Positions 15,226 to 23,601 of a stretch of 64,000 bases of DNA are shown in pieces. Source of the stretch: Aureimonas sp. AU20 (lineage in GTDB: Bacteria > Pseudomonadota > Alphaproteobacteria > Rhizobiales > Rhizobiaceae); contig NZ_CP006371.1 in NCBI RefSeq assembly GCF_001442755.1, positions 1-64,000 of the forward strand, in the 5' to 3' direction. Position 1 is the first letter of the stretch. Each line of letters begins with the position of its first letter. A model generated the notes under the pieces. That model was not told where the DNA came from. It saw only the letters and a list, made by a program, of their open reading frames with translations, and ran no database searches. The position numbers were made by a program, and so were the translations under genes.

Positions 15226-17376
15226 TCAGAACCTATATCGCAACGATCCGATCACGTTGCGGCCTTCGTCGCGGTAGCAATAGCCAGCTTGGCAACTGTC
15301 GGCGCGCTTGTCGAAGAGGTTCTTGGCGTTGATTTGGGCGCTAACGCCCTCGAGCTTCGGATTGGCTTTGCCGAAGTCGTATGACAGCGACGCGTCGATA
15401 AGGACGCGCGGGTCGTTGCGGGACGTGTTGGTGTCGTCACCCCAGCTTTGGCCGAGATAGCGAACGCCCGCCCCAAAACCAAGCCCTGCGGCCTGTCCGC
15501 TCTGGACGGTGTAATCGCTCCAGAGCGAGAACTGATGAGCGGGAATGCCGGACGGGACGCGTCCCTCATTGTCGCCCGCCGTGATCTCGAGGTCGAGATA
15601 GGTGTAAGCGGCAGTCAGGCTCAAACCTGCCATGAGGCTCGTTGTCGCCTCCAACTCGACGCCCTTGGACTCCACTTCCCCGCGCTGGATCTGGAAGTTC
15701 GGGTTATTGGGATCGCTCGCCAGAACGTTGGTCTGACGAATGCGGAAGAGCGCGGCATTGACGACCAAGTTGATGTCGGTCGGCGCGTATTTTACGCCGA
15801 TCTCCTCCTGCCTGCCCTGCGACGGGTTAAAGGAGGCGCCGCTGAAGCTGTTGCCGATCACGGGCGAGAACGAGGTCGAGTAGCTGACATAAGGCGAGAT
15901 GCCGTTGTCGAAGAGATAGCTCAGACCTGCGCGGCCGGAGAATTTTTCGTCGTCTTGTTCGCTGGTGCTGACGCTGAGCTGGTTGAATGCCTGCTGGCTC
16001 AGCCAGTCGTACCGGCCGCCCAGCGTCAGGACGAGGCGGTTGTATTGGAGCTGATCTTGGAGGTAGACGCCTGTCTGGTTCTGCCGTGTCGTCGTCGCGA
16101 CGAAGTCGAGAGCGGGGGAGGCGATCGCCTGCGCGCCGTAGTTTCGCGTCACGAGATCGAGGTCTGGCGCGCTGCCCAGCCCGATCTTATCGTCCACATC
16201 GACATGGTTGTAGTCGAGCCCGCCGAGCAGCGTATGGGCGACCGGTCCCGTGTCGAAGTGCATCTGCGCTTGATTGTCCACAGCGATCGAGTCGAGATTG
16301 TCCACGATGCGTCCCGTAGACCGGCTAGCGGTCAATCCGTCCGCCGAGAGACTGCCGATCGAGGTATACTTCACGTCCGCATCGATATGCGCGTAGCGTA
16401 GGTTTTGGCGGACGGTCAACGTGTCGTTGAACCGATGCTCGAACTCGTAGCCAACCCGGCCTTGCCGTTGGTCGAAGTCGCCGAAGGCAGGGTCGCCGGA
16501 CTCGAGGTCCGTCGGGCGGCCATTCTGGTTGAAGTAGGTCGCGTTGCCGCCAGTCGTGATGTCGGCATACTCGCCGAGGATGGTCAGATGCGTGTTCCGG
16601 TCGTCGGAGCGCAACGTCAGAGCCGGGGCGATGAACGTGCGGTCGTCGGGAACACTGGAAAGATCGGTCTCCGCGCCGCGCGCTAGGCCTGTGATGCGAT
16701 AGAGGACGTTATCGTTGCCCGCCAACGGGCCGGATGCGTCGAACTGCGCCTGGTAGCGGCTGTTGTTGCCGATCTGGGTTTCGATCTCACGGAACGGCGT
16801 ATCGGTCGGGCGCTTGGACGTCAGGTTGACGATGCCGCCGGGCGAGCCCCCACCGTACAGAACCGAGCTTGGACCCTTGAGGACGCTGATGCCTTGCAAG
16901 CCGTAGGGCTCGGTCTTGAAGATCGAGAAGTTGCCGGTGAGCTCGCGCAGGCCATCGCGATAAACGCCGTTGTAGACCACGTCGAAGCCCCGGATGTAAA
17001 AGCTGTCGAAACGTGGATCGAAACCAAAGGCGCCGACCCGCACGCCTGGCGTATAGGTCAAGGCTTCCGAAAGGCTTTGGACGTTGCGGTCCTCCAGCTG
17101 CTGTCGGGAGACCACCGAGATGGACTGCGGCACCTTATTGAGCGGCGTATCGGTCTTGGTTCCAACAGCCGCCGCCTTGGCAACGTAGCCGTCGGTTTCC
17201 AGTCCGCTGCCTTCTCCTTCTCCTGGTGTGGTTGAACCGGCGCTGCCCTCGACAGTGACGGTGTCGAGTTCGATCGTATCCTGCGCGCGCGCCATCGTCG
17301 TGCCAAACGACGTGAGACAAGTGCATCCCAGAAGGGCGGCGGCGAGCGCGCGGGGTGCATTGCGAGCAGCGAACAT
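15226..17376 (-). CDS. TonB-dependent siderophore receptor
   Basis: This 716-residue outer-membrane receptor has a Sec signal peptide ending near ARAQ (residue 32). A TonB box-like DTVTVEG follows near 38-44. The plug domain begins around PLNKVPQSISVVSRQQLE and contains the RGFDVVYNGVYRDG motif of FhuA/FcuA-type ferrisiderophore receptors. A 22-strand barrel follows, closing with the canonical terminal Phe (GSLRYRF). It is divergent from an esterase related to siderophore esterases, which suggests uptake and hydrolysis of a ferric siderophore. The substrate cannot be read from sequence. Regulation by iron is likely, and an inverted repeat lies in the shared promoter region. Confidence 0.93.
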   Translation of the reverse strand: MFAARNAPRALAAALLGCTCLTSFGTTMARAQDTIELDTVTVEGSAGSTTPGEGEGSGLETDGYVAKAAAVGTKTDTPLNKVPQSISVVSRQQLEDRNVQSLSEALTYTPGVRVGAFGFDPRFDSFYIRGFDVVYNGVYRDGLRELTGNFSIFKTEPYGLQGISVLKGPSSVLYGGGSPGGIVNLTSKRPTDTPFREIETQIGNNSRYQAQFDASGPLAGNDNVLYRITGLARGAETDLSSVPDDRTFIAPALTLRSDDRNTHLTILGEYADITTGGNATYFNQNGRPTDLESGDPAFGDFDQRQGRVGYEFEHRFNDTLTVRQNLRYAHIDADVKYTSIGSLSADGLTASRSTGRIVDNLDSIAVDNQAQMHFDTGPVAHTLLGGLDYNHVDVDDKIGLGSAPDLDLVTRNYGAQAIASPALDFVATTTRQNQTGVYLQDQLQYNRLVLTLGGRYDWLSQQAFNQLSVSTSEQDDEKFSGRAGLSYLFDNGISPYVSYSTSFSPVIGNSFSGASFNPSQGRQEEIGVKYAPTDINLVVNAALFRIRQTNVLASDPNNPNFQIQRGEVESKGVELEATTSLMAGLSLTAAYTYLDLEITAGDNEGRVPSGIPAHQFSLWSDYTVQSGQAAGLGFGAGVRYLGQSWGDDTNTSRNDPRVLIDASLSYDFGKANPKLEGVSAQINAKNLFDKRADSCQAGYCYRDEGRNVIGSLRYRF

Positions 17377-17432
17377 GGTGAATCCTCAAGGCATGCGACT
17401 TGTGATCGGCTGGTTGCCTGCGTAGGGAAACA

Positions 17433-17447
17433 TGACTTAAAGAGTCA
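17433..17447. promoter_or_regulatory. Inverted repeat in the receptor/esterase intergenic region
   Basis: TGACT-TAAAG-AGTCA overlaps a TTGACT that could be the -35 element of the receptor promoter on the minus strand. The 196-bp intergenic region is AT-rich. This could be an iron-regulator site, but it does not match a box I can name. Confidence 0.35.
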
Positions 17448-17572
17448 ATATTTTCGAATAGCGCCTTTGGGCCTTTTTGCAGGGCGTTCTGTGAAAAAAT
17501 GTTATGGAACAACAACTTGATTTTGTATCTCGTTCATAGCGGACCTGGCCAATCGATGCCAAGGTGTAGGCA

Positions 17573-18481
17573 TTGCGGCAGATTGGTCACAGCTGCGTGA
17601 CCTCACTTGCCACTCAATCCGAGGGCCGGTCCTTTTCCGTCCCGCAGACGCAGTTCTTCGACCTTGGATCGTCGGAGGCTGAACCATGGAGGGTCTTCGT
17701 GCACGTCCCACCTGGGGAAGCGCCGGCTGGGGGATGGCCCCTCCTCGTCATCACCGATGGCAACGCGATGATGGCGACGGCGGTGGATGCCCTTCGCGTC
17801 CAATCGAGCTACCCTATGGGTACCAATGTCGGGCCGGGTGTTATCGCAGCGATCGGCTACCCGACGGACGACGCATATGATCCGCTGCGTCGCTCCTTCG
17901 ATCTCTCGCCACCGCCAGGGCAGTCCTATCCGCCATTCTTCGAGGGTGGGCCGCAGGTGCTGACAGGAGGCTCGCAACGCTTTCTCGACTTCATCGAGGG
18001 GGAGGCGCTACCTTTTCTCGACGGCCTTGCGCGGATCGATCCGGCACGGCGCACCTTGTTCGGTCATTCGTTCGGAGGCCTCTTCGCCTTGCATGCTCTG
18101 TTTTCGGGGTGCGAAGCATTCTCACGCTATGTCGCAGCCAGCCCAACCATCTACTGGGAAGGCGCAGGGCTACTCGACAGCGAACGGCGCTTCGCTACCG
18201 AGCATCGAGAGAAGGACATCGTAATCCATCTCTCGGTGGGCGAATATGAGGGAGACGCCCTCGCGCCGTTTCAGTACGGTCGCGAAGACACTGAGAAGCG
18301 CCTTTCCAATGCACGCACAGCCCGCACGCTCGAGCTCACAAGGGAGATGGCCGCACGTCTTTCCACGCTACCCCGCACCCGCGTCTGCTGCGAGATTTAT
18401 TCGGGTGAAACCCATATGACGATGCTGCCTATCGCCGTGTCGAGGGCCATCCGAATGGCGTTTGAGATCGACGCTGTTTGA
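17573..18481 (+). CDS. Alpha/beta-hydrolase, siderophore-esterase type
   Basis: This 302-residue alpha/beta hydrolase of the esterase D/IroE-like group has the nucleophile elbow GHSFGG (Ser near residue 166) after RTLF, and a C-terminal His in SGETHMTM. WPLLVITDGNAMM marks the first core strand and oxyanion region. The start is TTG 17573 with AAGG upstream; GTG 17597 is an alternative. No clear signal peptide is seen, so it is probably cytosolic and would hydrolyse an imported ferric siderophore or a related ester. Its divergence from the TonB receptor supports that. It is convergent with the GGDEF-EAL gene that follows. Confidence 0.82.
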   Translation: MRQIGHSCVTSLATQSEGRSFSVPQTQFFDLGSSEAEPWRVFVHVPPGEAPAGGWPLLVITDGNAMMATAVDALRVQSSYPMGTNVGPGVIAAIGYPTDDAYDPLRRSFDLSPPPGQSYPPFFEGGPQVLTGGSQRFLDFIEGEALPFLDGLARIDPARRTLFGHSFGGLFALHALFSGCEAFSRYVAASPTIYWEGAGLLDSERRFATEHREKDIVIHLSVGEYEGDALAPFQYGREDTEKRLSNARTARTLELTREMAARLSTLPRTRVCCEIYSGETHMTMLPIAVSRAIRMAFEIDAV

Positions 18482-18548
18482 TAGTGGTTGCCGACCTCGT
18501 AAAACCTCCAGAATGACCCGGCGCTGCACCGGTTGCGTTGTTGCCGTT

Positions 18549-20537
18549 CTAAGCGTGTTCGACACCCCGAACAACGACGTTAGGAACCGTAATAGCTGGG
18601 CAATGTCCTACAACTGCCGTGCTAATTGGACACAGCGCCCACATGTGGGCGCTCGCATGTCTTGCCTCACGCGCCAGCCGGTCGAGAACCTTCGTTTCTG
18701 TCAAAGGACGGTCGAACAAGTAACCTTGCCCCAATCCGCAACCGGCCTCCATAACGAAGGCGCGGTGCTCGGCAGTCTCGATACCTTCTGCGACGATGCC
18801 AAGCTGAAGGCGATGGGCAAGGGTGCATACGGCCGCAATGATAGCTGAACTGTTCTCATCGATACGGCATCTGTCTACGAATGAGCGATCGATTTTCAGC
18901 TTGTCGAAGGGAAACCGCTGAAGGTAACTCAGCGATGCGTAGCCTGTGCCGAAGTCGTCAAGGGCGATCCGGCAACCCAAGTCGCGTAGCGCTCGTAGGG
19001 TGCCGATCGCCACGGCGTCGTTTTCGATGAGCGCGGTTTCCGTGATCTCGATCTCAAGCCGTCGCGAGGCAACGTTGTGGTCCCTCAACGTTGTGGAGAT
19101 GAAGGCTGCGAGGTCAGGATCGGTCAGCTGTCGGGCTGATATGTTGACGGCAACGAAGACATCCTCGGGCCATGCTCGCGCTGTCTCGATTGACTTATCG
19201 AGAATCCATCGGCCTAAGCCCAAGATGAGGCCGCTTTCTTCAGCTATTGGGACGAACCGTGATGGAGGCACGGCGCCAAGTTCGGCATGATCCCAGCGTA
19301 CAAGCGCTTCGAAGCCCAGCGTCCTATTGGCTTGCAAATCCACGACCGGCTGGAAATGCAAGTGGTGTTCACCCCGTTCGAGAGCGCCTCGCAAATCGTT
19401 CTGGAGACGGTGGCGATCGAGAAATGCCTGCCTCATCTCCGGTTGGAACTCGATGGTACGACCACGACCTGCGACCTTAGCCTCGTAAAGTGCTAGATCG
19501 GCATCCTTTAAGGCTTCCGAGATGTGCGCTGGTTCACCTGTGCCAAGGGTGCGCAGGCCCAAAGTTACCCCGACCACGATATTACGTCCCACCGACGCGA
19601 TAGGTTGGCGCATCCGATCTAGAATGCGTTCGCAGGCCAACCGGCTGCGTCGCGTCGCGTCGTTTCCCTCATATAGAACCGCAAACTCGTCGCCGCCGAT
19701 GCGAGCCACGAGCGCTGCATCATCTGCTGCCTCAATGAGCCGACGCGAGACCTCGCCCAGAACGACATCGCCGACATCATGTCCATAAGTGTCGTTCAGC
19801 GTTTTGAAATGATCGACGTCTATGAGGATAACGGCGCACCCACGATCGATCGCGAGGCTCTCAAGCCGCACTCCAAACTCAAATCGGTTCGCCAAACCCG
19901 TCAACGTGTCGGTTCGCACGGTTCGGTCGAGCCGGCTGTTCTGTCGAAGCACAAAGATGACGAGGGCCGCCCCGAACAGAACGAGCATGAGCGTCACTGT
20001 GCAAAGGCTGACGAAGACGAGGCGCAGCTGCGTCTGATTATGGGCCACCTCGTCGCCAGCCATGGCGTGGCTGCGCGACGTCATTCGTGCTAGCGGTTGC
20101 ACTAGCGGATCTAGGCTAGCTTCGGCTTGAGCTACAACCTCAGGGCTCGGCATACGATCCAGCAACAACTCTACATCTGTGATTGCCCTGGAAAGACGTG
20201 GAATGAGGTCGTCCCGCATTGCGGAGATCGGGAAGGTTGCGCTGTTCAGCAGGGTCGTACGGTTCTTCAGAATGGCGGCGCGCAACTCAAGCTCGTGCAG
20301 ATCGTCTGCACTCTTGGCTTTGGCGAAAGCGAGTTGCAGTCGGAGGAGTTCTGTCAGCGTCTGTGTGGCGTCAAAGGTCCGGTTGTATCGCGATGCCTCA
20401 TCGATGCGGTGCTGATAGGCAGCCGCCAGTACCGAGACCGTAACGGCGGTGACCGCAAGAAGCGCTGTCACCGCCACAAGTCCGATCCGCAGCCGATGGA
20501 AGCTGCGCGGTAGCGTCAACTTCCCTCGACTGATCAC
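18549..20537 (-). CDS. Membrane GGDEF-EAL protein, partner of the exported protein at 20534
   Basis: This 662-residue protein has two transmembrane helices (about residues 17-37 and 172-194) flanking a helical periplasmic domain of about 135 residues. GGDEF and EAL domains follow. The GGDEF motif is intact (ARIGGDEFAVL), but no RxxD inhibitory site precedes it. The EAL domain keeps EALVRW, NISARQL, EITETAL, DDFGTGY, KIDRSF and AEGIE, so both activities are possible. Its start overlaps the stop of the exported molybdopterin-oxidoreductase-like gene by 4 bp. A second module of the same design starts at 32350, so the exported protein probably signals through this periplasmic domain. Confidence 0.93.
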   Translation of the reverse strand: MISRGKLTLPRSFHRLRIGLVAVTALLAVTAVTVSVLAAAYQHRIDEASRYNRTFDATQTLTELLRLQLAFAKAKSADDLHELELRAAILKNRTTLLNSATFPISAMRDDLIPRLSRAITDVELLLDRMPSPEVVAQAEASLDPLVQPLARMTSRSHAMAGDEVAHNQTQLRLVFVSLCTVTLMLVLFGAALVIFVLRQNSRLDRTVRTDTLTGLANRFEFGVRLESLAIDRGCAVILIDVDHFKTLNDTYGHDVGDVVLGEVSRRLIEAADDAALVARIGGDEFAVLYEGNDATRRSRLACERILDRMRQPIASVGRNIVVGVTLGLRTLGTGEPAHISEALKDADLALYEAKVAGRGRTIEFQPEMRQAFLDRHRLQNDLRGALERGEHHLHFQPVVDLQANRTLGFEALVRWDHAELGAVPPSRFVPIAEESGLILGLGRWILDKSIETARAWPEDVFVAVNISARQLTDPDLAAFISTTLRDHNVASRRLEIEITETALIENDAVAIGTLRALRDLGCRIALDDFGTGYASLSYLQRFPFDKLKIDRSFVDRCRIDENSSAIIAAVCTLAHRLQLGIVAEGIETAEHRAFVMEAGCGLGQGYLFDRPLTETKVLDRLAREARHASAHMWALCPISTAVVGHCPAITVPNVVVRGVEHA

Positions 20538-21034
20538 GGCGTTACAACAATCTCGGCGAGCTGCCAGACAGCACGACTATAATAAGCCTGATGCTGCGTT
20601 TCAGGTCGTTGATCGAAGGGGAAAACTAGGAAGATCGGCCCTTTGTCGCTGACCGGCATTGGGACACCATTCTGCCTCGTCGCAAATAGGCCGTCCCCAG
20701 CGATAATATCACTTACCTTAGCCTCCACCACGTAGTCGTTGAGCGCGATAAGCTGCAGGTTCTCGCCATGTGCGCCAACGGCTTGGAACAGGTCCCGGGC
20801 GGAAACGCCAGCGAACTCCACTGGGGTATCGTGCCAGGGAGTCGTGGTGGCGAAGCGGGTTTGCGGAAGCGCATCGAGGGCAGCAGCGTCGTACTCGACC
20901 CGACCGTCTTCAACATCGTCTCCAACCATGCCGATCACGCGGAGCATCGTATCGGCTGCTGCAGCGCGCAACGGCCTCCAGAAAACGAATGGTAGGACAG
21001 CAAATGCCAAAACGACATCTCGGCGGCTCAGCAT
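20534..21034 (-). CDS. Exported molybdopterin-oxidoreductase-like protein (module copy 1)
   Basis: This 166-residue protein has a twin-arginine-like signal (MLSRRDVVLAFAVLP). A single small domain resembles the oxidoreductase molybdopterin-binding fold: YDAAALDALPQTRF, HDTPVEFAGVSARDLFQAVG, LIALNDYVVEAKVSDI and GPIFLVFPFDQ. I see no Cys to ligate molybdenum, so it may be a binding or sensing protein rather than an enzyme. ATG 21034 is favoured by GGAG 7 bp upstream over TTG 21061. It overlaps the GGDEF-EAL gene by 4 bp. The protein at 32350 has the same plan (LIALNDYAADIPVGDA, GPLFLIYPFDQSPD). Confidence 0.85.
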   Translation of the reverse strand: MLSRRDVVLAFAVLPFVFWRPLRAAAADTMLRVIGMVGDDVEDGRVEYDAAALDALPQTRFATTTPWHDTPVEFAGVSARDLFQAVGAHGENLQLIALNDYVVEAKVSDIIAGDGLFATRQNGVPMPVSDKGPIFLVFPFDQRPETQHQAYYSRAVWQLAEIVVTP

Positions 21035-21096
21035 ACGGAACTCCAGAAACAAGGAGGCCAATCGCTAACTCACAAACTTTAAATTCGTGCTTCCTT

Positions 21097-21366
21097 CTAT
21101 TGATCGAAAGTACGATCTTTCGAACTCATTAGCGGGTAAATCTGCATCCTTCCCACGCTTCTCGCGCGGAAGATACGTGGAGTGAACCCCGTTTCACAGA
21201 ACATGCGGCGGTTGGGTTTGAAGGGATCGCAGCGCACGACGATCCCCATGCCCTTACGCAGACCTTCGCCAAAGTCCAGTATTGCCTGCACCGCCTGCGG
21301 ACCCCATTCCCAATCCTGTGAACAAAATAGGAACAAAAGCTTCCCCGCAAGAGCGTTCGGAGTCAT
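21097..21366 (-). CDS. Possible hypothetical gene before the exported protein
   Basis: An 89-codon open frame ends 62 bp before the exported protein gene on the same strand. It has a plausible globular pattern (KLLFLFCSQDWEWGPQAVQA, GLRKGMGIVVRCD, CETGFTPRIFRARSV). No strong ribosome site is seen and the family is unknown. It could be a real member of the unit or a chance frame. Confidence 0.3.
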   Translation of the reverse strand: MTPNALAGKLLFLFCSQDWEWGPQAVQAILDFGEGLRKGMGIVVRCDPFKPNRRMFCETGFTPRIFRARSVGRMQIYPLMSSKDRTFDQ

Positions 21367-21396
21367 GGTCGCCGCACGGAATCAGGAGGGGCTGCG

Positions 21397-21594
21397 ATGT
21401 CGAGATTGTCGGAACGGATCACGGATCTGTCGCTCGAAAACGATCTGGACGCAGCGATCGAGGAAGCCATTCGGACTTGTGGAGGCGACGCCCGCGTGGC
21501 GGTTGGAGCGCTGATCCTGGGTCAGCGTTCGCTCCATGAAGCCTATGCCCAAAGGATTTCGGCCGGGTATGTCAGACGGGAGCTGTACAAATGA
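21397..21594 (+). CDS. Small hypothetical protein with CGGDxR motif (first of a pair)
   Basis: This 65-residue helical protein has AGGAGGGG 6 bp before its ATG. Its core IRTCGGDARVAVGALILGQ resembles the C-terminal VSECGGDERRAIRALLDAV of the next gene, which it overlaps by 4 bp. Short alphaproteobacterial proteins with a CGGD(A/E)RxAxxAL motif are common, but I cannot assign a function. Confidence 0.65.
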   Translation: MSRLSERITDLSLENDLDAAIEEAIRTCGGDARVAVGALILGQRSLHEAYAQRISAGYVRRELYK

Positions 21595-21983
21595 CCGGCG
21601 GGGGGCGGCGAACACAGCGGTGGCCGACCATCTTCGACGCGCACCGCGCCGACCTGATGCGATCGGCTTATCAGCTTTGGAGCGACTGCGTGCCCGCGAT
21701 GATCAGTCTGCGCACTGACAGTCAGGATTATCACGCCGTTGCTCGCCTTCAGGCCTCCACCATCTCCTTTTCCAAGGAGATATCCGGGGGCCAGTCCTGG
21801 GTGAGCGTCGGCTCTACGACGCCGGCTTCCTATCAACCCAGCTGGCAAGCTGGGCGCGACGGCGAGATAGACGCCATTGTCTCGGAATGCGGCGGTGACG
21901 AGCGGCGCGCAATCCGAGCTCTGCTTGATGCCGTGAAGCGGCTGGAGCACGACCAAGAACGCTTTCTGGCGCTTCACCTGTAA
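21591..21983 (+). CDS. Hypothetical protein with CGGDxR motif (second of a pair)
   Basis: This 130-residue protein is translationally coupled to the gene before it (ATGA). The first 85 residues contain FDAHRADLMRSAYQLW and a Ser-rich middle. The C-terminal 40 residues repeat the motif and length of the upstream protein (VSECGGDERRAIRALLDAV, KRLEHDQERF). No signal peptide or membrane helix is present. The function is unknown; the shared segment suggests the two proteins may interact. Confidence 0.6.
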   Translation: MTGGGRRTQRWPTIFDAHRADLMRSAYQLWSDCVPAMISLRTDSQDYHAVARLQASTISFSKEISGGQSWVSVGSTTPASYQPSWQAGRDGEIDAIVSECGGDERRAIRALLDAVKRLEHDQERFLALHL

Positions 21984-22223
21984 AGACCGGACAGGAGAGG
22001 CTCTGTTCTCATGGCGCCGAAGGGAACAGTAACTCCGCTGTTTGGCTTCGCGGGCTCGCCAACAGATGGCGACATTGGCTCTGGGCGTAAGCACGGCCTA
22101 CGTCATTCGGACGCTTTTAAGGTCGTCGGGCACATGCTTCAGATGGCAGCTTTTAAATGAGCGTACCCAGCTACGCTGTTCGGAGGAGGCATTGGAGGTG
22201 GATGGGCGATACAGAGCCGCCTC

Positions 22224-22565
22224 ATGAACGCTCCGTCAGACAGCCTCATTCGCCTTGTTTATTCCTCCCGGTTGCGAGCCAACGTATCTGCCGAAATGGT
22301 CGCTGACATTGTCCGCGTTTCCGACAAACGGAACAGAGCTGAAGCCATTACCGGCATGCTGGCCCTTGATGACAGCCGTGTTTGCCAGATCTTGGAAGGG
22401 CCGCATGATGCCGTTGTGGCTCTCTTCCACGCGATCGAACGTGACAGCCGGCACGAGGGTGTCGTTGAACTCAGCCGTAAGCCTATCGTCTTCAGAGCCT
22501 ATAGCTCTTGGGGCATGACACAGCGATCGATGGCTGAAGCTGCAATGGTAGCGTTCGCGGACTGA
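22224..22565 (+). CDS. BLUF-domain blue-light sensor (copy 1)
   Basis: This 113-residue stand-alone BLUF domain has the flavin-contacting Tyr in LIRLVYSSR (residue 13), Asn in KRNRAEAITGML, Gln in VCQILEG, and the Trp/Met pair in YSSWGMTQ. RDSRHEGV is the usual RH segment. With no output domain it would act by protein contact, as short BLUF proteins do. It is followed directly by a fragment of another gene. A second BLUF gene (42040) is coupled to a GGDEF-EAL gene; this one stands alone. Confidence 0.9.
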   Translation: MNAPSDSLIRLVYSSRLRANVSAEMVADIVRVSDKRNRAEAITGMLALDDSRVCQILEGPHDAVVALFHAIERDSRHEGVVELSRKPIVFRAYSSWGMTQRSMAEAAMVAFAD

Positions 22566-22566
22566 T

Positions 22567-22743
22567 ATCGAGGCCCTGTGCCGGCTGGAGGCGTCCAATC
22601 CCGCCTTCTTCGTCGGGCTACTCGACTTCATCCTGGCGCACGAGCCGACCTTGATGGCGTTTGCCGGCACGGCGGGGCTGGACCCGGCCGAGGTGGGCCT
22701 GGCGCGTCAGCGGCTGACCAGTGCCTCTGACCTGGCTCCTTAG
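22567..22743 (+). pseudogene. DUF3572-like fragment
   Basis: From just after the BLUF stop a frame encodes about 58 residues (NPAFFVGLLDFILAHEPTLM, then GTAGLDPAEVGLARQRL). This matches the C-terminal half of DUF3572 proteins as I know them. There is no upstream in-frame start and a stop lies 15 bp before, so the N-terminal half is missing. It looks like a remnant joined to the BLUF gene end by a rearrangement. Confidence 0.5.
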
Positions 22744-22758
22744 GAGCGAGAGAGGGCT

Positions 22759-22929
22759 TCACTCCGTCGCCATCGCCTCGTTGCCGCCTTGGATCTCGGC
22801 GTCAGAAGACTGGTATCGAATGAGATGCACCGCTGTGCGCACGTCCTGAACGGCCTCCGCCAGGGTCTTCTCAACCTCCCCCAGCTTGGCCAGAGCTTCG
22901 ATCAGGAGGGCGTTGCGACAGGCAGGCAT
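22759..22929 (-). CDS. Small hypothetical protein, 56 residues
   Basis: ATG 22929 opens a frame encoding a helical, acidic protein (LIEALAKLGEVEKTLAEA, DVRTAVHLIRYQ). The heptad-like Leu/Ala pattern suggests a coiled coil. It is below the usual cutoff. It is divergent from the XRE gene at 23146, the position held by the PAS gene in the other two XRE loci, though it shows no similarity to PAS. The function is unknown. Confidence 0.4.
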   Translation of the reverse strand: MPACRNALLIEALAKLGEVEKTLAEAVQDVRTAVHLIRYQSSDAEIQGGNEAMATE

Positions 22930-23145
22930 AGGGGGTCCTCGACCTCAGGGAAACCTACAAATTTCAACTTATAGTGGTTTTGATTTCTTAATAATCCCCT
23001 CTTGAGTGTGAGGTCCTTACCTGATTTGCAGCGCGGCAGAATGCCACTCATGCTGCCCTTGTGGGTCATGACAAGACCGCATGTTGGGGTCACGATATCA
23101 GCCTCAAAGCAGACATCGTTCGAGCCGACGACGGAGAGCTCTCTG

Positions 23146-23601
23146 GTGATTTTGAAGGTGGATCCGGTCGATGTGGCCCTTGGCTTGCGAGTGCGGGCGT
23201 ATCGAATGCAAAAAGGCCTGAGTATGCAGACCTTAGGGGGGCATCTCGGCGTCACCTACCAGCAGATCCAGAAGTATGAAACGGGTCGCAATCGCATCAG
23301 CGTATCGACGGCAGTTCGTATCGCCAGAGTGTTGGATTGCTCCCTCACGGATCTCATAGGCGCTGTTGAGTCGGGGAATGGTGATGCCAAGCCCCTGTTC
23401 GCAACCCGACTATCGCTTCAACTCTCTCGAACGGTGGCTGAACTCGCCACGCTGCCACCCAACGTTCGCAATCTGGTGTCTGATCTCGTCAGGGCGCTGT
23501 CGCAGTCGTCCGAGGGTCAGGATCTACCCCTCGGCGTCGCTTCGCTCACCCCGTGCGACGACCCGCAGGAGGTTGTCGGGAAGCGGGCGCTGAAGCGCTG
23601 A
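23146..23601 (+). CDS. XRE-family transcriptional regulator (third paralogue)
   Basis: This protein has about 151 residues from GTG 23146, which has GGAGAG 7 bp upstream; an open extension to 23002 has no domain. The HTH reads LGLRVRAYRMQKGLSMQTL, LGVTYQQIQKYETGRNRIS and VSTAVRIARVLDCSL, close to the XRE proteins at 13174 and 31473. The C-terminal helical part is longer and different. The last 26 codons run antisense over the 3' end of the SRAP gene. That suggests the original stop was lost or the two genes were brought together by a rearrangement. Confidence 0.85.
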   Translation: MILKVDPVDVALGLRVRAYRMQKGLSMQTLGGHLGVTYQQIQKYETGRNRISVSTAVRIARVLDCSLTDLIGAVESGNGDAKPLFATRLSLQLSRTVAELATLPPNVRNLVSDLVRALSQSSEGQDLPLGVASLTPCDDPQEVVGKRALKR

